A DNA stretch of 64,000 bases. Source: Afipia sp. GAS231. Lineage in GTDB: Bacteria > Pseudomonadota > Alphaproteobacteria > Rhizobiales > Xanthobacteraceae. The DNA lies in assembly GCF_900103365.1 (NCBI RefSeq), contig NZ_LT629703.1:6992501-7056500 (forward strand), written 5' to 3'. Position 1 is the stretch's first letter; each line of letters begins with the position of its first letter. Below, one piece after another: positions 8,310-17,542 of the stretch. Both the position numbers and the translations under genes were made by a program. The notes under the pieces are model-generated. The model was not told where the DNA came from and did not search any database. It worked only from the letters and a program-made list of their open reading frames with translations.

Positions 8310-9640
8310 GCCCGAAACAGCCCCGCGAAGCGGCCAACCTCTTCGCCGCGGCGGGGATGGAGCAGGACGCGCCGCGGCCGTTGCCGGACCGGCTGCGCCC
8401 GCAGGCGCTGTCCGATGTCGTCGGCCAGGATCACATTCTCGGCCCCGACGGCGCGCTGACGCGGATGCTGGCGACGCGCACGCTGGGTTCGCTGGTGTTC
8501 TGGGGACCGCCCGGCACCGGCAAGACCACGGTGGCGCGGCTGCTGGCGGATGCCACCGAACTGCATTTCGAGCAGATCTCGGCGGTGTTTTCCGGCGTCG
8601 CCGACCTGAAAAAGGTGTTTGACGCCGCGCGTGCCCGCCGCGAGATGGGCAAGGGCACGTTGCTGTTCGTCGACGAGGTGCATCGTTTCAACCGGGCGCA
8701 GCAGGACTCGTTTCTGCCTGTGATGGAAGACGGCACCGTGGTGCTGGTCGGTGCCACCACCGAGAATCCGTCGTTCGAGCTCAACGCCGCTTTGCTGTCG
8801 CGGGCGCGGGTGCTGGTGTTTCATTCGCTCGATCCGCTCGCAGTCGAAAAACTCTACGCCCATGCCGAAAAGGTCCAGGGCAAAAAGCTGCCACTCGATG
8901 CGGAAGCGCGCGCCGTGCTGGTGCGGATGGCCGACGGCGACGGCCGTGCCGCGTTGACCTTGGCCGAAGAAGTCTGGCGCGCCGCGCGCAAGGACGAAGT
9001 GTTCAACGCCGAGCAGTTGCAGGACATCCTGCAGCGCCGGGCGCCGATCTACGACAAATCCGCCGACGGCCATTACAACCTGATTTCGGCGCTGCATAAA
9101 TCGGTGCGCGGCTCCGATCCCGATGCGGCGCTGTATTACCTCGCGCGCATGATGGATGCCGGCGAGGACCCGCTGTTTCTCGCCCGTCGCGTGGTGCGGA
9201 TGGCAGTCGAGGACATTGGCCTTGCCGATCCGCAGGCGCTGGTGATCTGCAACGCCGCCAAGGACGCCTATGATTTTCTCGGCCATCCCGAAGGCGAACT
9301 GGCGATCGCGCAGGCGGTGATCTACCTCGCCACCGCGCCGAAATCCAACGCCGCCTACAAGGCGTTTGGGGCGGCGATGCGCGCGGCCAAGGAGGGCGGT
9401 TCGCTGCTGCCGCCAAAACACATTCTGAACTCGCCGACCAAGCTGATGAAGCAGGAAGGCTATGGCGGCGGCTACGAATACGACCACGATGCGCCGGATG
9501 CGTTCTCCGGCCAGGATTACTTCCCGGAAGCGCTGGGGCGGCAGACGTTTTACGATCCGCCCGACCGCGGTTTTGAGCGCGAAATCCGAAGAAGGCTGGA
9601 TTACTGGGCGAAGCTGCGGAAAGAGCGGACGCAGAAGTAG
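8306..9640 (+). CDS. rarA: Replication-associated recombination protein A (AAA+ ATPase)
   Basis: MgsA/WRNIP1-family clamp-loader-like ATPase acting at stalled replication forks. 444 residues with Walker A GPPGTGKT at 67-74, Walker B LLFVDEVHRF near 114-123, sensor region VGATTENPSFELN, and the C-terminal MgsA domain including DAALYYLARMMDAGEDP. The start overlaps the stop of the protease gene by four bases (ATGA). This Do protease-RarA order is frequent in rhizobia. Confidence 0.97.
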   Translation: MSPKQPREAANLFAAAGMEQDAPRPLPDRLRPQALSDVVGQDHILGPDGALTRMLATRTLGSLVFWGPPGTGKTTVARLLADATELHFEQISAVFSGVADLKKVFDAARARREMGKGTLLFVDEVHRFNRAQQDSFLPVMEDGTVVLVGATTENPSFELNAALLSRARVLVFHSLDPLAVEKLYAHAEKVQGKKLPLDAEARAVLVRMADGDGRAALTLAEEVWRAARKDEVFNAEQLQDILQRRAPIYDKSADGHYNLISALHKSVRGSDPDAALYYLARMMDAGEDPLFLARRVVRMAVEDIGLADPQALVICNAAKDAYDFLGHPEGELAIAQAVIYLATAPKSNAAYKAFGAAMRAAKEGGSLLPPKHILNSPTKLMKQEGYGGGYEYDHDAPDAFSGQDYFPEALGRQTFYDPPDRGFEREIRRRLDYWAKLRKERTQK

Positions 9641-9664
9641 CGGATATGAGTGGTGGGAATTTCG

Positions 9665-10081
9665 CTAGTCCCAATTGCAAACCGTATTGGTCTCAAGTTG
9701 AAAATCTGCAACGTTCGCCGCGCGTTCGCCCATGCATGCATAGAAGCTCGCCTGAAAGGTTTCCCACCCTCCCGCTCCTTCAGTGAGAATTAGGACAGCG
9801 GTAGTTGTTGCTGCAGCCGTAATTGCGCAATTCCTGACCATATCTTCGATATCGGTATCGATGTCGGCTTTTATATAACCGTGGAATTCTTGCGGTCCTG
9901 TCCGGACGGTGGGACTCGGAGTGCCGAAGATTCCGTCATTGTTCCATTCCACTTCTGAACAAGGCACAAGGTTCAACCAGCCGTGCCAGAGCTCTATTTC
10001 TTCAGCGTAAACCACAGTTGGGATGCAAAAAATCGCAGCGACGATCAAATGCAGTAGCTTGGCCCGTCGGCTTAAAATCAT
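9665..10081 (-). CDS. Exported four-cysteine protein of unknown function
   Basis: 138 residues; not recognised. Residues 1-26 look like a signal peptide (basic MILSRRAK, hydrophobic core, PTVVYA before EE). The mature part has four Cys (41, 85, 116, 135), enough for two disulfides, and a small-residue helix ITAAATTTAVLILTEGAGG (87-105) followed by WETFQASFYACM. A GGAGCTG precedes the ATG. The gene and the 160 bases behind it are visibly more AT-rich than the neighbours, suggesting transfer. Could be a secreted effector, toxin-like or stress protein; no evidence decides. Confidence 0.7.
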   Translation of the reverse strand: MILSRRAKLLHLIVAAIFCIPTVVYAEEIELWHGWLNLVPCSEVEWNNDGIFGTPSPTVRTGPQEFHGYIKADIDTDIEDMVRNCAITAAATTTAVLILTEGAGGWETFQASFYACMGERAANVADFQLETNTVCNWD

Positions 10082-10239
10082 ACATTCAGCTCCTGCGGAG
10101 GCTGCTGAGTATAGTAGAATAAAAATACAATCTAAAAATGTGTCACGCGAAAGTCAAGCAACCAGACTGTGGTGTGGTGTGGGCGGCCACATGCGAGAAT
10201 AGTTCGTCTTCGCAAATATATCGCTGCGCTAACGCGCCA

Positions 10240-11178
10240 CTACTTCCCCGTCTTCACAAACTCCAAAATCTCATGCGTCAGCCGCGTATCGGCGGTATTG
10301 ATCGAATACACTTCCGAGATGTGGCTGTGCTGCGGCAGCATGAACGCATGGGCGCAGCCGATCGCGCGCTTGCAGCTTGCCTGCTTCAACAGTTCGTACT
10401 GTTCGACGAAGCGGGGCGGGTCGAGTTCGGCTGATGTGATCATCAGCGGGATCTTTGTCGCCAGCAGGCCCTGCAGCGAGGATCGCTCGGCATAGCGCGA
10501 GGGATCGGAGCCGAAATAGGTGATCTCGGCATCGCCGACCGGCGAGGCCGTCAGGTCGTAAATGCCTGACACCATGACGGCGCCGGCCAGACCGCCGCCT
10601 TTCACATTGTGAAATTCGGGATGCGAGACGTAATTGGCGACGTGAACCGCGCCGGCGGATTGCCCGACGAGGTAGATGCGGCCGGGATCGCCACCGCGCT
10701 CGCCGATCTTGTCGGATACCCATTGCACCACGGCGCCGAGATCCTCGGCGCCTGCCGGGTAGGGTGACTGCGGCGCCAGCCGGTAGGTGGCGTTGACGCC
10801 GACAAAGCCGCTCTTCACCGCCCACAGCATGATGTTGTCGTAGAACGGGGTGCCGGGATTGCGCTTGTTGCCGGCGACGAAGCCGCCGCCATGGATGTAG
10901 ATCAGCACCGGCCGCGCGGCCGAAGTCGTCTCCGGCGTGAAGACGTCGAGCAGGTGCCGCTCAGCCGGGCCGTATTTGACGTCGCGCTCGGTCTTGACGC
11001 CCGTATACGGCTCCTTCTGCTGCATCGGGGCGTAAAGCGCCGCGGTTTTTGGCGGGTCGATGACGCGGCCGATTTCGAGGATTTTCCAGGCCAGATCCTC
11101 CGGCATCGGGGTCTCTGCAAAGGCCGTGCTTGCCGTCAGCGCCGCCACCACCGCCAGGACTGTTTTCGCCAGCGCCAT
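10240..11178 (-). CDS. Exported alpha/beta-hydrolase (esterase/lipase, HGGG type)
   Basis: 312 residues. A signal peptide ending AFA before ETP (residue 21) targets it to the periplasm. The oxyanion-hole motif HGGGF is at 96-100 and the nucleophile Ser174 is in GQSAG, as in hormone-sensitive-lipase/BD-FAE-type esterases; the His is probably in LPQHSHISEVY. GGAGGCGAGGG precedes ATG 11178. The reading frame stays open far upstream (to 12090) only because it is antisense to the next gene. Substrate unknown. Confidence 0.9.
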   Translation of the reverse strand: MALAKTVLAVVAALTASTAFAETPMPEDLAWKILEIGRVIDPPKTAALYAPMQQKEPYTGVKTERDVKYGPAERHLLDVFTPETTSAARPVLIYIHGGGFVAGNKRNPGTPFYDNIMLWAVKSGFVGVNATYRLAPQSPYPAGAEDLGAVVQWVSDKIGERGGDPGRIYLVGQSAGAVHVANYVSHPEFHNVKGGGLAGAVMVSGIYDLTASPVGDAEITYFGSDPSRYAERSSLQGLLATKIPLMITSAELDPPRFVEQYELLKQASCKRAIGCAHAFMLPQHSHISEVYSINTADTRLTHEILEFVKTGK

Positions 11179-11298
11179 CCCTCGCCTCCATGTTTTCTGT
11201 CTGTTTGGGCCAGGATGACCGATGTCAGGGCCAAAAGGTACTGATTTCACCGTGACGATTCGCGGCATTTGGGCTACCCAACGGCTTAGATCCTTTAG

Positions 11299-11350
11299 TT
11301 TTGATGCGTTTTCTTCCCGCGAACCGCTACGCATTTCGCTCGAAAACGCT
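11299..11350 (-). repeat. Hairpin repeat family A, copy 2 (minus orientation)
   Basis: Reads AGCGTTTTCGAGCGAA on the minus strand and ends GAAAACGCATCAAA. The core is diverged (ATGCGTAGCGG) but both stems are intact. It lies in the gap between the divergent hydrolase and pseudouridine synthase genes, 21 bases before the latter's ATG. Confidence 0.85.
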
Positions 11351-11371
11351 TTTGCCGGAGCCGCACCCATC

Positions 11372-12565
11372 ATGAGCCGTCGCGTCAAAAAACCTCTCCG
11401 CCCGGCGGGTGATCGCCCCAAGGGCGCGCGTCCGTATCGGGGCTCGCAGGCCGAGCGGCCGCCGCACCGGACCGGTGGCAAGGCGCCGCCGCGCCATCCG
11501 GTCGCCGCCCCCCGTGCGCCAAAGCCCTTTGTGGCGGAGCCCGAGAAGGTCGTCGTCGAGCCGCCGCCGTTGCCGACAAAAGTCCAGACCGTGGTGGTGA
11601 CGGCGGACGAGAACAACATGCGGGTCGATCGCTTTCTCGAGGCGCGTTTTCCCGGGCTGTCGTTCTCCCATATCCAGCGCATCGTCCGGAAGGGCGAACT
11701 GCGCGTCAACGGCAAGCGCGCCGACAGCAAGGACCGGATCGAGGAGGGGCAGAGCATTCGGATTCCGCCGCTGAAACTCGATACGCCGAAGGCCGCGGGC
11801 CAGCTCTCGGAAGCCGGCGCCAAGACGCTGCAGGCGCTCAAGGACATGATCCTGTTCGAGGACGCCGACGTCATGGTGCTGAACAAGCCCGCAGGCCTGG
11901 CGGTGCAGGGCGGCTCCGGCATTACCCGCAACGTCGACGACATGCTGGAAGTGATGCGCGACGCCAAGGGGCAAAAACCGCGGCTGGTGCACCGGCTCGA
12001 CAAGGAAACCGCAGGCTGCCTGCTGATTGCCAAGACCCGCTTCGCGGCGACCGCGATGACCGGTTCGTTCCGCCATCGCTCGGCGCGCAAGATCTACTGG
12101 GCGCTGGTGGCGGGCGTGCCGAAGCCGAAGCAGGGCCGCATCTCGACGTATCTTGCGAAGGAAGAGAGCGAAGACGACACCATCATGCGGATCGCCAAGC
12201 ACGGCGACGAGGGCGCGAGCCACGCGGTCACGTACTACGCCGTGGTCGAAACCTCCGCCCAAAAGCTCGCCTGGGTGTCGCTGAAGCCGGTGACCGGGCG
12301 AACCCATCAGTTGCGCGCGCATATGGCGCATATCGATCACGCCATCATCGGCGATCCCAAATATTTCAACAAGGAGAACTGGGATTTGCCGGGCGGCCTG
12401 CAGAACCGCCTGCATCTGTTGGCGCGCCGGATCGTGATCCCGCATCCCCGCGGCGGCTTTATCGACGCGTCCGCGCCGCTGCCGCCGCACATGCTGCAGT
12501 CCTGGAACCTGCTTGGGCTCGAAGCCGACCGGTTCGATCCGATCGAGAACGCGCCGGAGGAATAG
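11372..12565 (+). CDS. RluC/RluD-type 23S rRNA pseudouridine synthase
   Basis: Isomerises uridines in rRNA to pseudouridine. 397 residues: a basic Pro-rich N-terminal extension (1-70), an S4 RNA-binding domain (about 72-135), and the RsuA/RluA catalytic domain with RLVHRLDKETAG, catalytic Asp210. The HQLRAHMAHIDHAIIGD segment is typical of RluC. ATG at 11372 was chosen because upstream in-frame sequence is a dispersed repeat. Probably modifies 23S positions 955/2504/2580, but specificity is inferred only. Confidence 0.93.
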   Translation: MSRRVKKPLRPAGDRPKGARPYRGSQAERPPHRTGGKAPPRHPVAAPRAPKPFVAEPEKVVVEPPPLPTKVQTVVVTADENNMRVDRFLEARFPGLSFSHIQRIVRKGELRVNGKRADSKDRIEEGQSIRIPPLKLDTPKAAGQLSEAGAKTLQALKDMILFEDADVMVLNKPAGLAVQGGSGITRNVDDMLEVMRDAKGQKPRLVHRLDKETAGCLLIAKTRFAATAMTGSFRHRSARKIYWALVAGVPKPKQGRISTYLAKEESEDDTIMRIAKHGDEGASHAVTYYAVVETSAQKLAWVSLKPVTGRTHQLRAHMAHIDHAIIGDPKYFNKENWDLPGGLQNRLHLLARRIVIPHPRGGFIDASAPLPPHMLQSWNLLGLEADRFDPIENAPEE

Positions 12566-12586
12566 CGGGTCGTCAGATCGTTTTTC

Positions 12587-12676
12587 GTCATGCCCGGCCT
12601 TGTGCCGGGCATCCACGTCTTTGCAGGTTCGCAGGCAAACAAAGACGTGGATGGCCGGGACAAGCCCGGCCATGAC
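12587..12676. repeat. Palindromic repeat, GTCATGCCCGG family, copy 1
   Basis: GTCATGCCCGGCCTTGTGCC at the left pairs with GGGACAAGCCCGGCCATGAC at the right; ATCCACGTCTTTG and CAAAGACGTGGAT pair inside. Other copies: 14019-14142 and 19291-19375. Confidence 0.9.
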
Positions 12677-12784
12677 GAGGGGGAAGAAGCGCAATAACTG
12701 TCAAACCCGGTACGCCATCATCGGCTATCGCTTGGCCCAAGGTTTTTTGACCCGATCATCGGGTGAAATTCGAGGGCTTTGCGA

Positions 12785-13999
12785 ATGATCCGTCATCTTC
12801 TGCGCGCCGCGCTCTTTCTGTTCCTGATCGGTCAGACGTGCGCCACCGCCAACGCGCAAACGGTCGCGCTGACCGGCGGCAGCATCTACGCCTCGCCGGA
12901 GGCTGCACCGATCGCCGATGCGGTCGTTGTTGTTTCCAAGGGCGTCATCACCGCGATCGGCAGCCGCAGCGAGGTCCAGATCCCCGCGGACGCCCGTGTC
13001 ATCGATTGCACCGGCAAGACCATCGTCGCCGGCTTCTGGAACAGCCATGTCCACTTCACGGAAGCCGTGTGGAGAAATGCCGGTAGCGCGCCGGCGGCTG
13101 CGCTCGAAGCGCACATGCAGGAAATGCTGACACGTTGGGGTTTTACCAGCGTATGGGACCTCGGCTCCGACCCGGATGACGGCTTGCCGCTGCGCCGCCG
13201 CGTCAATTCAGGCGAAGTGCCGGGCCCGAACATCTTCTTTGCCGGCAACATGTTCCCGAAAGGCGGTCATCCCGTCTACATCCCGCGCGAGGTCCCGCTG
13301 CCGGAAGTCTCGACCCCCGAGGAGGCGGCGAAACTGTCGCGCGGCTACCTCGCCATGGGCCTCGATGGCATCAAGCTGTTCACCGGCGCCTTCATGGGTG
13401 ACAAACCCGTCGTCAACATGGAGCCCGCGGTGGCGAAGGCTGCGGTCGACGTCGCGCATGGCCAGGGCAAGCCGGTATTCGCCCATCCGCAAAACAAGGC
13501 CGGCGTGGACACCGTGATCGAGGCCGGCGTCGATGTGCTCGCCCACACCGCGCCCAGTCAATCCGGCTACACGCCGGAGCAACTCGCGCGCTTCAAATCG
13601 CAGAATACCGCGCTGGTTCCGACGCTCTCGCTATTCACCACCGTGGTCCTCGACCCCGGCGTGACCGCGCGTATCGTCGCGGCCGCGGTCGGCCAGCTCA
13701 AGCAGTTTTCGGACAATGGAGGGGTCGTGCTGTTTGGCACCGACATCGGTTTCATCAAGCTCTACGACACCTCGACCGAATATGAGCTGATGCACCGCGC
13801 GCTGTCGGAGAGGCAGGTGCTGGCCTCGCTGACCACCAACCCGGCCACCTATTTCAAGGCGGCGAAGAAGGGCAGGGTCGAGAGGGGGTTCGACGCCGAT
13901 CTCGCGGTACTCGATGGCGATCCCATCGCCGACGTCCATAACCTCGCCAAGGTCGCCTACACCATCCGTGCGGGGCAGGTGATCTACCAGAAGCCCTGA
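12785..13999 (+). CDS. Exported metal-dependent amidohydrolase
   Basis: Imidazolonepropionase-like member of the amidohydrolase superfamily, 404 residues, with a signal peptide ending ANA before Gln25. Metal ligands: His88 and His90 in NSHVH, further His in FAHPQN and LAHTAP, and Asp in FGTDIGF. C-terminal VERGFDADLAVLDGDP is the family beta-sandwich return. ATG 12785 is preferred; an in-frame TTG lies at 12779. Periplasmic location suggests scavenging of peptides, amides or lactones; substrate unknown. Stands alone between two GTCATGCC repeats. Confidence 0.9.
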   Translation: MIRHLLRAALFLFLIGQTCATANAQTVALTGGSIYASPEAAPIADAVVVVSKGVITAIGSRSEVQIPADARVIDCTGKTIVAGFWNSHVHFTEAVWRNAGSAPAAALEAHMQEMLTRWGFTSVWDLGSDPDDGLPLRRRVNSGEVPGPNIFFAGNMFPKGGHPVYIPREVPLPEVSTPEEAAKLSRGYLAMGLDGIKLFTGAFMGDKPVVNMEPAVAKAAVDVAHGQGKPVFAHPQNKAGVDTVIEAGVDVLAHTAPSQSGYTPEQLARFKSQNTALVPTLSLFTTVVLDPGVTARIVAAAVGQLKQFSDNGGVVLFGTDIGFIKLYDTSTEYELMHRALSERQVLASLTTNPATYFKAAKKGRVERGFDADLAVLDGDPIADVHNLAKVAYTIRAGQVIYQKP

Positions 14000-14018
14000 C
14001 GGGCAACTCTTGCTCTCC

Positions 14019-14142
14019 GTCATGCCCGGGCTTGTCCCGGGCATCCACGTCTTCACTACGCTGGCCAAGCAAGACGTGGATGGCCGGGACATAGGCGAGC
14101 GGAAGCGACGCCGTCCTTCAGACGGCTATGCCCGGCCATGAC
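14019..14142. repeat. Palindromic repeat, GTCATGCCCGG family, copy 2 with insertion
   Basis: Left arm GTCATGCCCGGGCTTGTCCC, inner arms ATCCACGTCTT/AAGACGTGGAT, right end GCCCGGCCATGAC. The right side is expanded by about 40 bases carrying its own ACGCCGTCC..GACGGC stem. It lies between convergent genes. Confidence 0.88.
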
Positions 14143-14153
14143 AGGCAAGACTC

Positions 14154-14618
14154 TCAGCGCCGGAACTGGTCCAGAAACATCCGCAACGAGTCGTGCGGGC
14201 TTTCGACGTCCGAAATCACCCAGCCGTCGGGCGCATTGACGACGATAAAATTCAGGGTGATGGCCCGGCCATGGTTGGCGAAGCTGACGGCGACATAGGT
14301 CTTGTCGAACTGCTTGCGCAGGATCGCGGTCGAAACCGGGCCCAGCTTCCAGGTCGGGCTTTGCACCAGAAAGTCGTAGGGCTGATCCCGCGGGGCGGTC
14401 CAGGCGTTGCGCAGGCCTGGATCGAAGAACTGGCGCGCGGTCTCGCCGTCGCGCGGCAGCCCCCTGGAGAGCTCGGCGGCGCCATTGCCGTAGTAGGCAT
14501 AGACGTTGCGGATCAGCGATTCCGGCGAGCGGAACCCGGCCTTGGCCGGCGTGACCCCAAGACAGCCCCCAAGACAGGCCGCGAAAGCGAGAATCAGAAG
14601 ACGCTTCAACGGCTTCAT
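14154..14618 (-). CDS. Exported or lipid-anchored protein of unknown function
   Basis: 154 residues, not firmly recognised. The N-terminus KRLLILAFAACLGGC has a lipobox-like LGGC (Cys19), but a type I site after PAKA (residue 26) is also possible. The mature part, with LIRNVYAYYGNGAAE and a two-strand FANHGRAITLNFIVV region, resembles DUF3828-type small periplasmic domains. ATG 14618 is chosen; an alternative in-frame start is at 14633. Divergent from the ATP12 gene. Confidence 0.75.
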   Translation of the reverse strand: MKPLKRLLILAFAACLGGCLGVTPAKAGFRSPESLIRNVYAYYGNGAAELSRGLPRDGETARQFFDPGLRNAWTAPRDQPYDFLVQSPTWKLGPVSTAILRKQFDKTYVAVSFANHGRAITLNFIVVNAPDGWVISDVESPHDSLRMFLDQFRR

Positions 14619-14692
14619 CGGCTTTCTTTGCACCCACCGATATCGTATTGTAACACCTAGATTATCACTATCTTCCGGAAGCCGAAAACCGC

Positions 14693-15466
14693 ATGCGTGA
14701 ACTATTCGATGAAGTCGCCGGCCAATCTCCGTTCGATCCGGAGGAGGCGGTCCGGCGCGCCACGCGCACGCCGCAGCGCAAGCGCTTTTACAAGGCCGCC
14801 GGCTTTGCCGAGGCGGAGGGCGGCTTTGCCGTCACCCTCGACGGCAAGCCGATCCGCACGCCTTCCGGCCGCCACGTCGTCGCACCTCACCGCGGGATCG
14901 CCGAGGCGATCGCCGCGGAATGGGAGGCGCAGGTCGAGACCATCGATCCCCTGACCATGCCGTTGACGCGCTTTGCCAACAGCGTTGCCGAAGTCGGCGA
15001 CCGCACCGATGCGGTGGCCGACGACGCCGCGAAATATCTCGGCACCGACCTCTTGTTCTACCGCGCCGGCCATCCCGAAGCGCTGGTGGCCAGGGAGGCC
15101 GCGCATTGGGACCCGGTGCTGTCCTGGGCGGCGAACGAGCTCGGGGCCCATTTCATTCTCTCCGAGGGCATCGTGCATGTCACCCAGCCGAAGCAGGCGA
15201 TCAAGGCGGCGCGGGCGATGTTTCCGGCCGACCCCTGGCAGGTCGCAGCCCTCCATGTGGTGACGACCCTGACCGGTTCGGCGCTGCTGGCGCTGGCGCT
15301 GCTGCACGGGGTGCTGGACCAGGAGCAGGTCTGGGCCGCCGCTTATGTCGACGAAGACTGGAACATCGAAAAATGGGGCCTCGACGAGGAAGTCGCGGCC
15401 CGCCGCGCCGCGCGTCTGGTCGATTTCAGGGCCGCGGCGACCATCCTGAAGGCGCTGAAGGGCTGA
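14693..15466 (+). CDS. ATP12-family F1-ATPase assembly chaperone
   Basis: 257 residues. Homologue of mitochondrial Atp12p, which binds the F1 alpha subunit before assembly; alphaproteobacteria commonly carry it. Family features are RKRFYKAAGF near 29-38, VTLDGKPIRTPSG, EWEAQVETIDPLTMPLTRFANS, LLFYRAGHP, and the C-terminal VDEDWNIEKWGLDEEVAARR. Full length, ATG at 14693. It lies 3.3 kb downstream of the RluC gene, with an unrelated hydrolase in between. Confidence 0.93.
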   Translation: MRELFDEVAGQSPFDPEEAVRRATRTPQRKRFYKAAGFAEAEGGFAVTLDGKPIRTPSGRHVVAPHRGIAEAIAAEWEAQVETIDPLTMPLTRFANSVAEVGDRTDAVADDAAKYLGTDLLFYRAGHPEALVAREAAHWDPVLSWAANELGAHFILSEGIVHVTQPKQAIKAARAMFPADPWQVAALHVVTTLTGSALLALALLHGVLDQEQVWAAAYVDEDWNIEKWGLDEEVAARRAARLVDFRAAATILKALKG

Positions 15467-15564
15467 TTAGCTTGCTGGGTTAACGAGAGGTTTACGCCGC
15501 CGGGGTAGGTTTCGGGCTTCAAGTTCTGGACTTCAGATTCCGGATCTGGCCGAGACCTCGAGAC

Positions 15565-17187
15565 ATGGCGATTTCGATCAATCCCGTGAATCCCGTGACT
15601 GCCGCCCAACAGGTTGGCGGCGTGGCGCCGGAGCTCGTGTTGCAGCCGGGCAGCGTGGTCAACGCCCAGGTCCTGCAGATTCTCTCCGCCGATCTGGTGC
15701 GGATCGCGATCGCCAACCTCACGATCGACGTCGGTACGCAAATTCCGCTGCAGCAGGGACAGGCGCTGCAACTGGCGGTCTCGAACACCAGCGACGGCAT
15801 CCGCCTCGCGCTGGTCGGGCAGGGCGGCGATGCGGCCGGTGCCTCGCCGGATGCCGTGACGCTGTCACCTGATGTGCAGGTCGATGCCGCCAATCGTCCG
15901 ACCATCGTCGCGCCAAAGAGCGTGCTGACGCCGGTCGAGCGCGCGGCGGTGTCGGCGGCGGCGCAGAGCGCGGCCACCGAACAGAACAGTCTCGCGCCGT
16001 TGTTTGCCAATCTCGGCGCCGCGGCATCCTCAGGCAATCTGCCGCCGAAACTGCAGCAGGCGATTGCGCAGGTGCTGGCGCAGCAGACCAGCCTCGATCA
16101 AAACCTCGACGGCGGCGACATCAAAACGGCGTTTCAGAAATCAGGCATCTTGCTGGAGGCTTCGCTGGCGTCCGGTTCGGTTCCGCCATCAGGCGCGCCC
16201 GACCTGAAGGCCGCGCTGATCGTGCTGCGTCAGACGCTGCAAACGGCGCTCGGCACCAGTGCTGCGGTCACAGCGCCGACGGCGTCGGTTGCGGCGCAGG
16301 CGGCGACGCAAACCGCTTCGGCGGCGCCGAGTGTTGCGCCGTCAAGTGTTACGTCGTCAGGTCTTGCGCCGTCTTCACTCGAACTCGATGTCCAGGAAAT
16401 ACTGCTGCCGCAGGCGCGCCTGGCTGTAGCTGAGGATCTCGTGCAAACCGCTGTCGGCGGCCGCAGCGCGCTGGCGGCGGCCCTGCACGCCGGACCGACC
16501 GCAGGCGCGACCTTGAACCTGTTGCAGGAAGCGCTGCAGGAACTCGGCAATCCGGCGCGGCTTGCCGCCACGCTGAAGGACATCCGTGACGGCGACGTCA
16601 CCATCCATACCAATACGCCGCCGCCGCCGTTCCGCGGCTCGGCACCGACACCGCAGCCGATCGCTTCACCCTCGATTGCGCCTGATGCGCCGCTCTCGAC
16701 CACTGCGCACCATCTGCTCGACAACACCGATGCCGCGATCGCGCGGCAAACCCTGCTGCAGGTCGCCTCGCTGCCAGACCGTATCGACGCCGCGGGGCCG
16801 CGCATCGACACCACGGCGCCAAACTGGAATTTCGAGATTCCGTTCGTGACGCCGCAGGGCACGGCGATGGCGCAGTTCGAGATTTCCCGCGACGGCGGCG
16901 GCGAAGGCGTCGAGGCCGCCAAGCGGGTGTGGCGGGCGCGCTTCTCGATCGACGTCGAACCGTCAGGCCCGATCCATGCGCAGATTTCGCTGGTCGGTGA
17001 CAAGACCTCGGTGCGGATGTGGGCGGAACGGCCCGCGACCGCGGCACAGCTGCGCGCCGGTGCCCCGCAACTGAGCAAGCAGCTCAGCCGCGCCGAACTT
17101 CAACCCGGCGACATCGTGATCCGCGACGGTAACCCGCCCCAGGCAGCCCCCGCACGCGCCGGGCATTTTCTGGACCGCGCGCTATGA
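15565..17187 (+). CDS. FliK-like flagellar hook-length control protein
   Basis: 540 residues. The middle is low-complexity, rich in Ala, Thr, Pro and Gln. The C-terminal region (about 410-525) has the Flg_hook/FliK_C character: a two-strand [17 protein letters not shown] segment, then a helix with [17 protein letters not shown]. In FliK this domain contacts FlhB and switches secretion from hook to filament proteins. Its stop overlaps the next gene (ATGA), an FlhB C-terminal-like protein, supporting a joint role. No other flagellar gene is in the window. Confidence 0.75.
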   Translation: MAISINPVNPVTAAQQVGGVAPELVLQPGSVVNAQVLQILSADLVRIAIANLTIDVGTQIPLQQGQALQLAVSNTSDGIRLALVGQGGDAAGASPDAVTLSPDVQVDAANRPTIVAPKSVLTPVERAAVSAAAQSAATEQNSLAPLFANLGAAASSGNLPPKLQQAIAQVLAQQTSLDQNLDGGDIKTAFQKSGILLEASLASGSVPPSGAPDLKAALIVLRQTLQTALGTSAAVTAPTASVAAQAATQTASAAPSVAPSSVTSSGLAPSSLELDVQEILLPQARLAVAEDLVQTAVGGRSALAAALHAGPTAGATLNLLQEALQELGNPARLAATLKDIRDGDVTIHTNTPPPPFRGSAPTPQPIASPSIAPDAPLSTTAHHLLDNTDAAIARQTLLQVASLPDRIDAAGPRIDTTAPNWNFEIPFVTPQGTAMAQFEISRDGGGEGVEAAKRVWRARFSIDVEPSGPIHAQISLVGDKTSVRMWAERPATAAQLRAGAPQLSKQLSRAELQPGDIVIRDGNPPQAAPARAGHFLDRAL

Positions 17188-17450
17188 GCGTCGATGTCAG
17201 GAATCAGCTCGCGGTCGCGCTGCATTATGACAAGACCGGTGCGCCGCGGGTCACCGCCAAGGGCAAGGGCGTCATCGGCGCCAAGATCATCGAAATCGCC
17301 AAACAGCACGACATCCCGATCGAAGAGAACGAGGTGCTGGCGGGCGCCTTGTCCAATGTCGAACTCGGCGATGAAATCCCGGCGGACCTGTACAAGGCGG
17401 TGGCCGAAGTCCTGATTTTCGTGCTTCGGCTGTCGGGCAAAATCCGCTAG
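17184..17450 (+). CDS. FlhB C-terminal-domain-like protein (FhlB/FlhX type)
   Basis: 88 residues matching only the cytosolic C-terminal domain of FlhB/Ysc[24 protein letters not shown] followed by [14 protein letters not shown] and the [15 protein letters not shown] helix. The NPTH autocleavage site of true FlhB is absent, as in stand-alone paralogues that can replace the cleaved FlhB-C fragment. Overlaps the FliK-like gene by 4 bases, so it is translationally coupled to it. Confidence 0.88.
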   Translation: MSVDVRNQLAVALHYDKTGAPRVTAKGKGVIGAKIIEIAKQHDIPIEENEVLAGALSNVELGDEIPADLYKAVAEVLIFVLRLSGKIR

Positions 17451-17542
17451 AAACCCGTCCAATCCAGCCCTCGCTGTCATCGTATTACCACGATGCCGTC
17501 CACATCGTTCCCACGCCATTCAACCAGCCCGGATACCAACCC

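Noticed and set aside
11179..12090. Upstream extension of the minus-strand alpha/beta-hydrolase ORF
   Set aside because: It is antisense to the pseudouridine synthase gene; the signal peptide and ribosome-binding site place the start at 11178.
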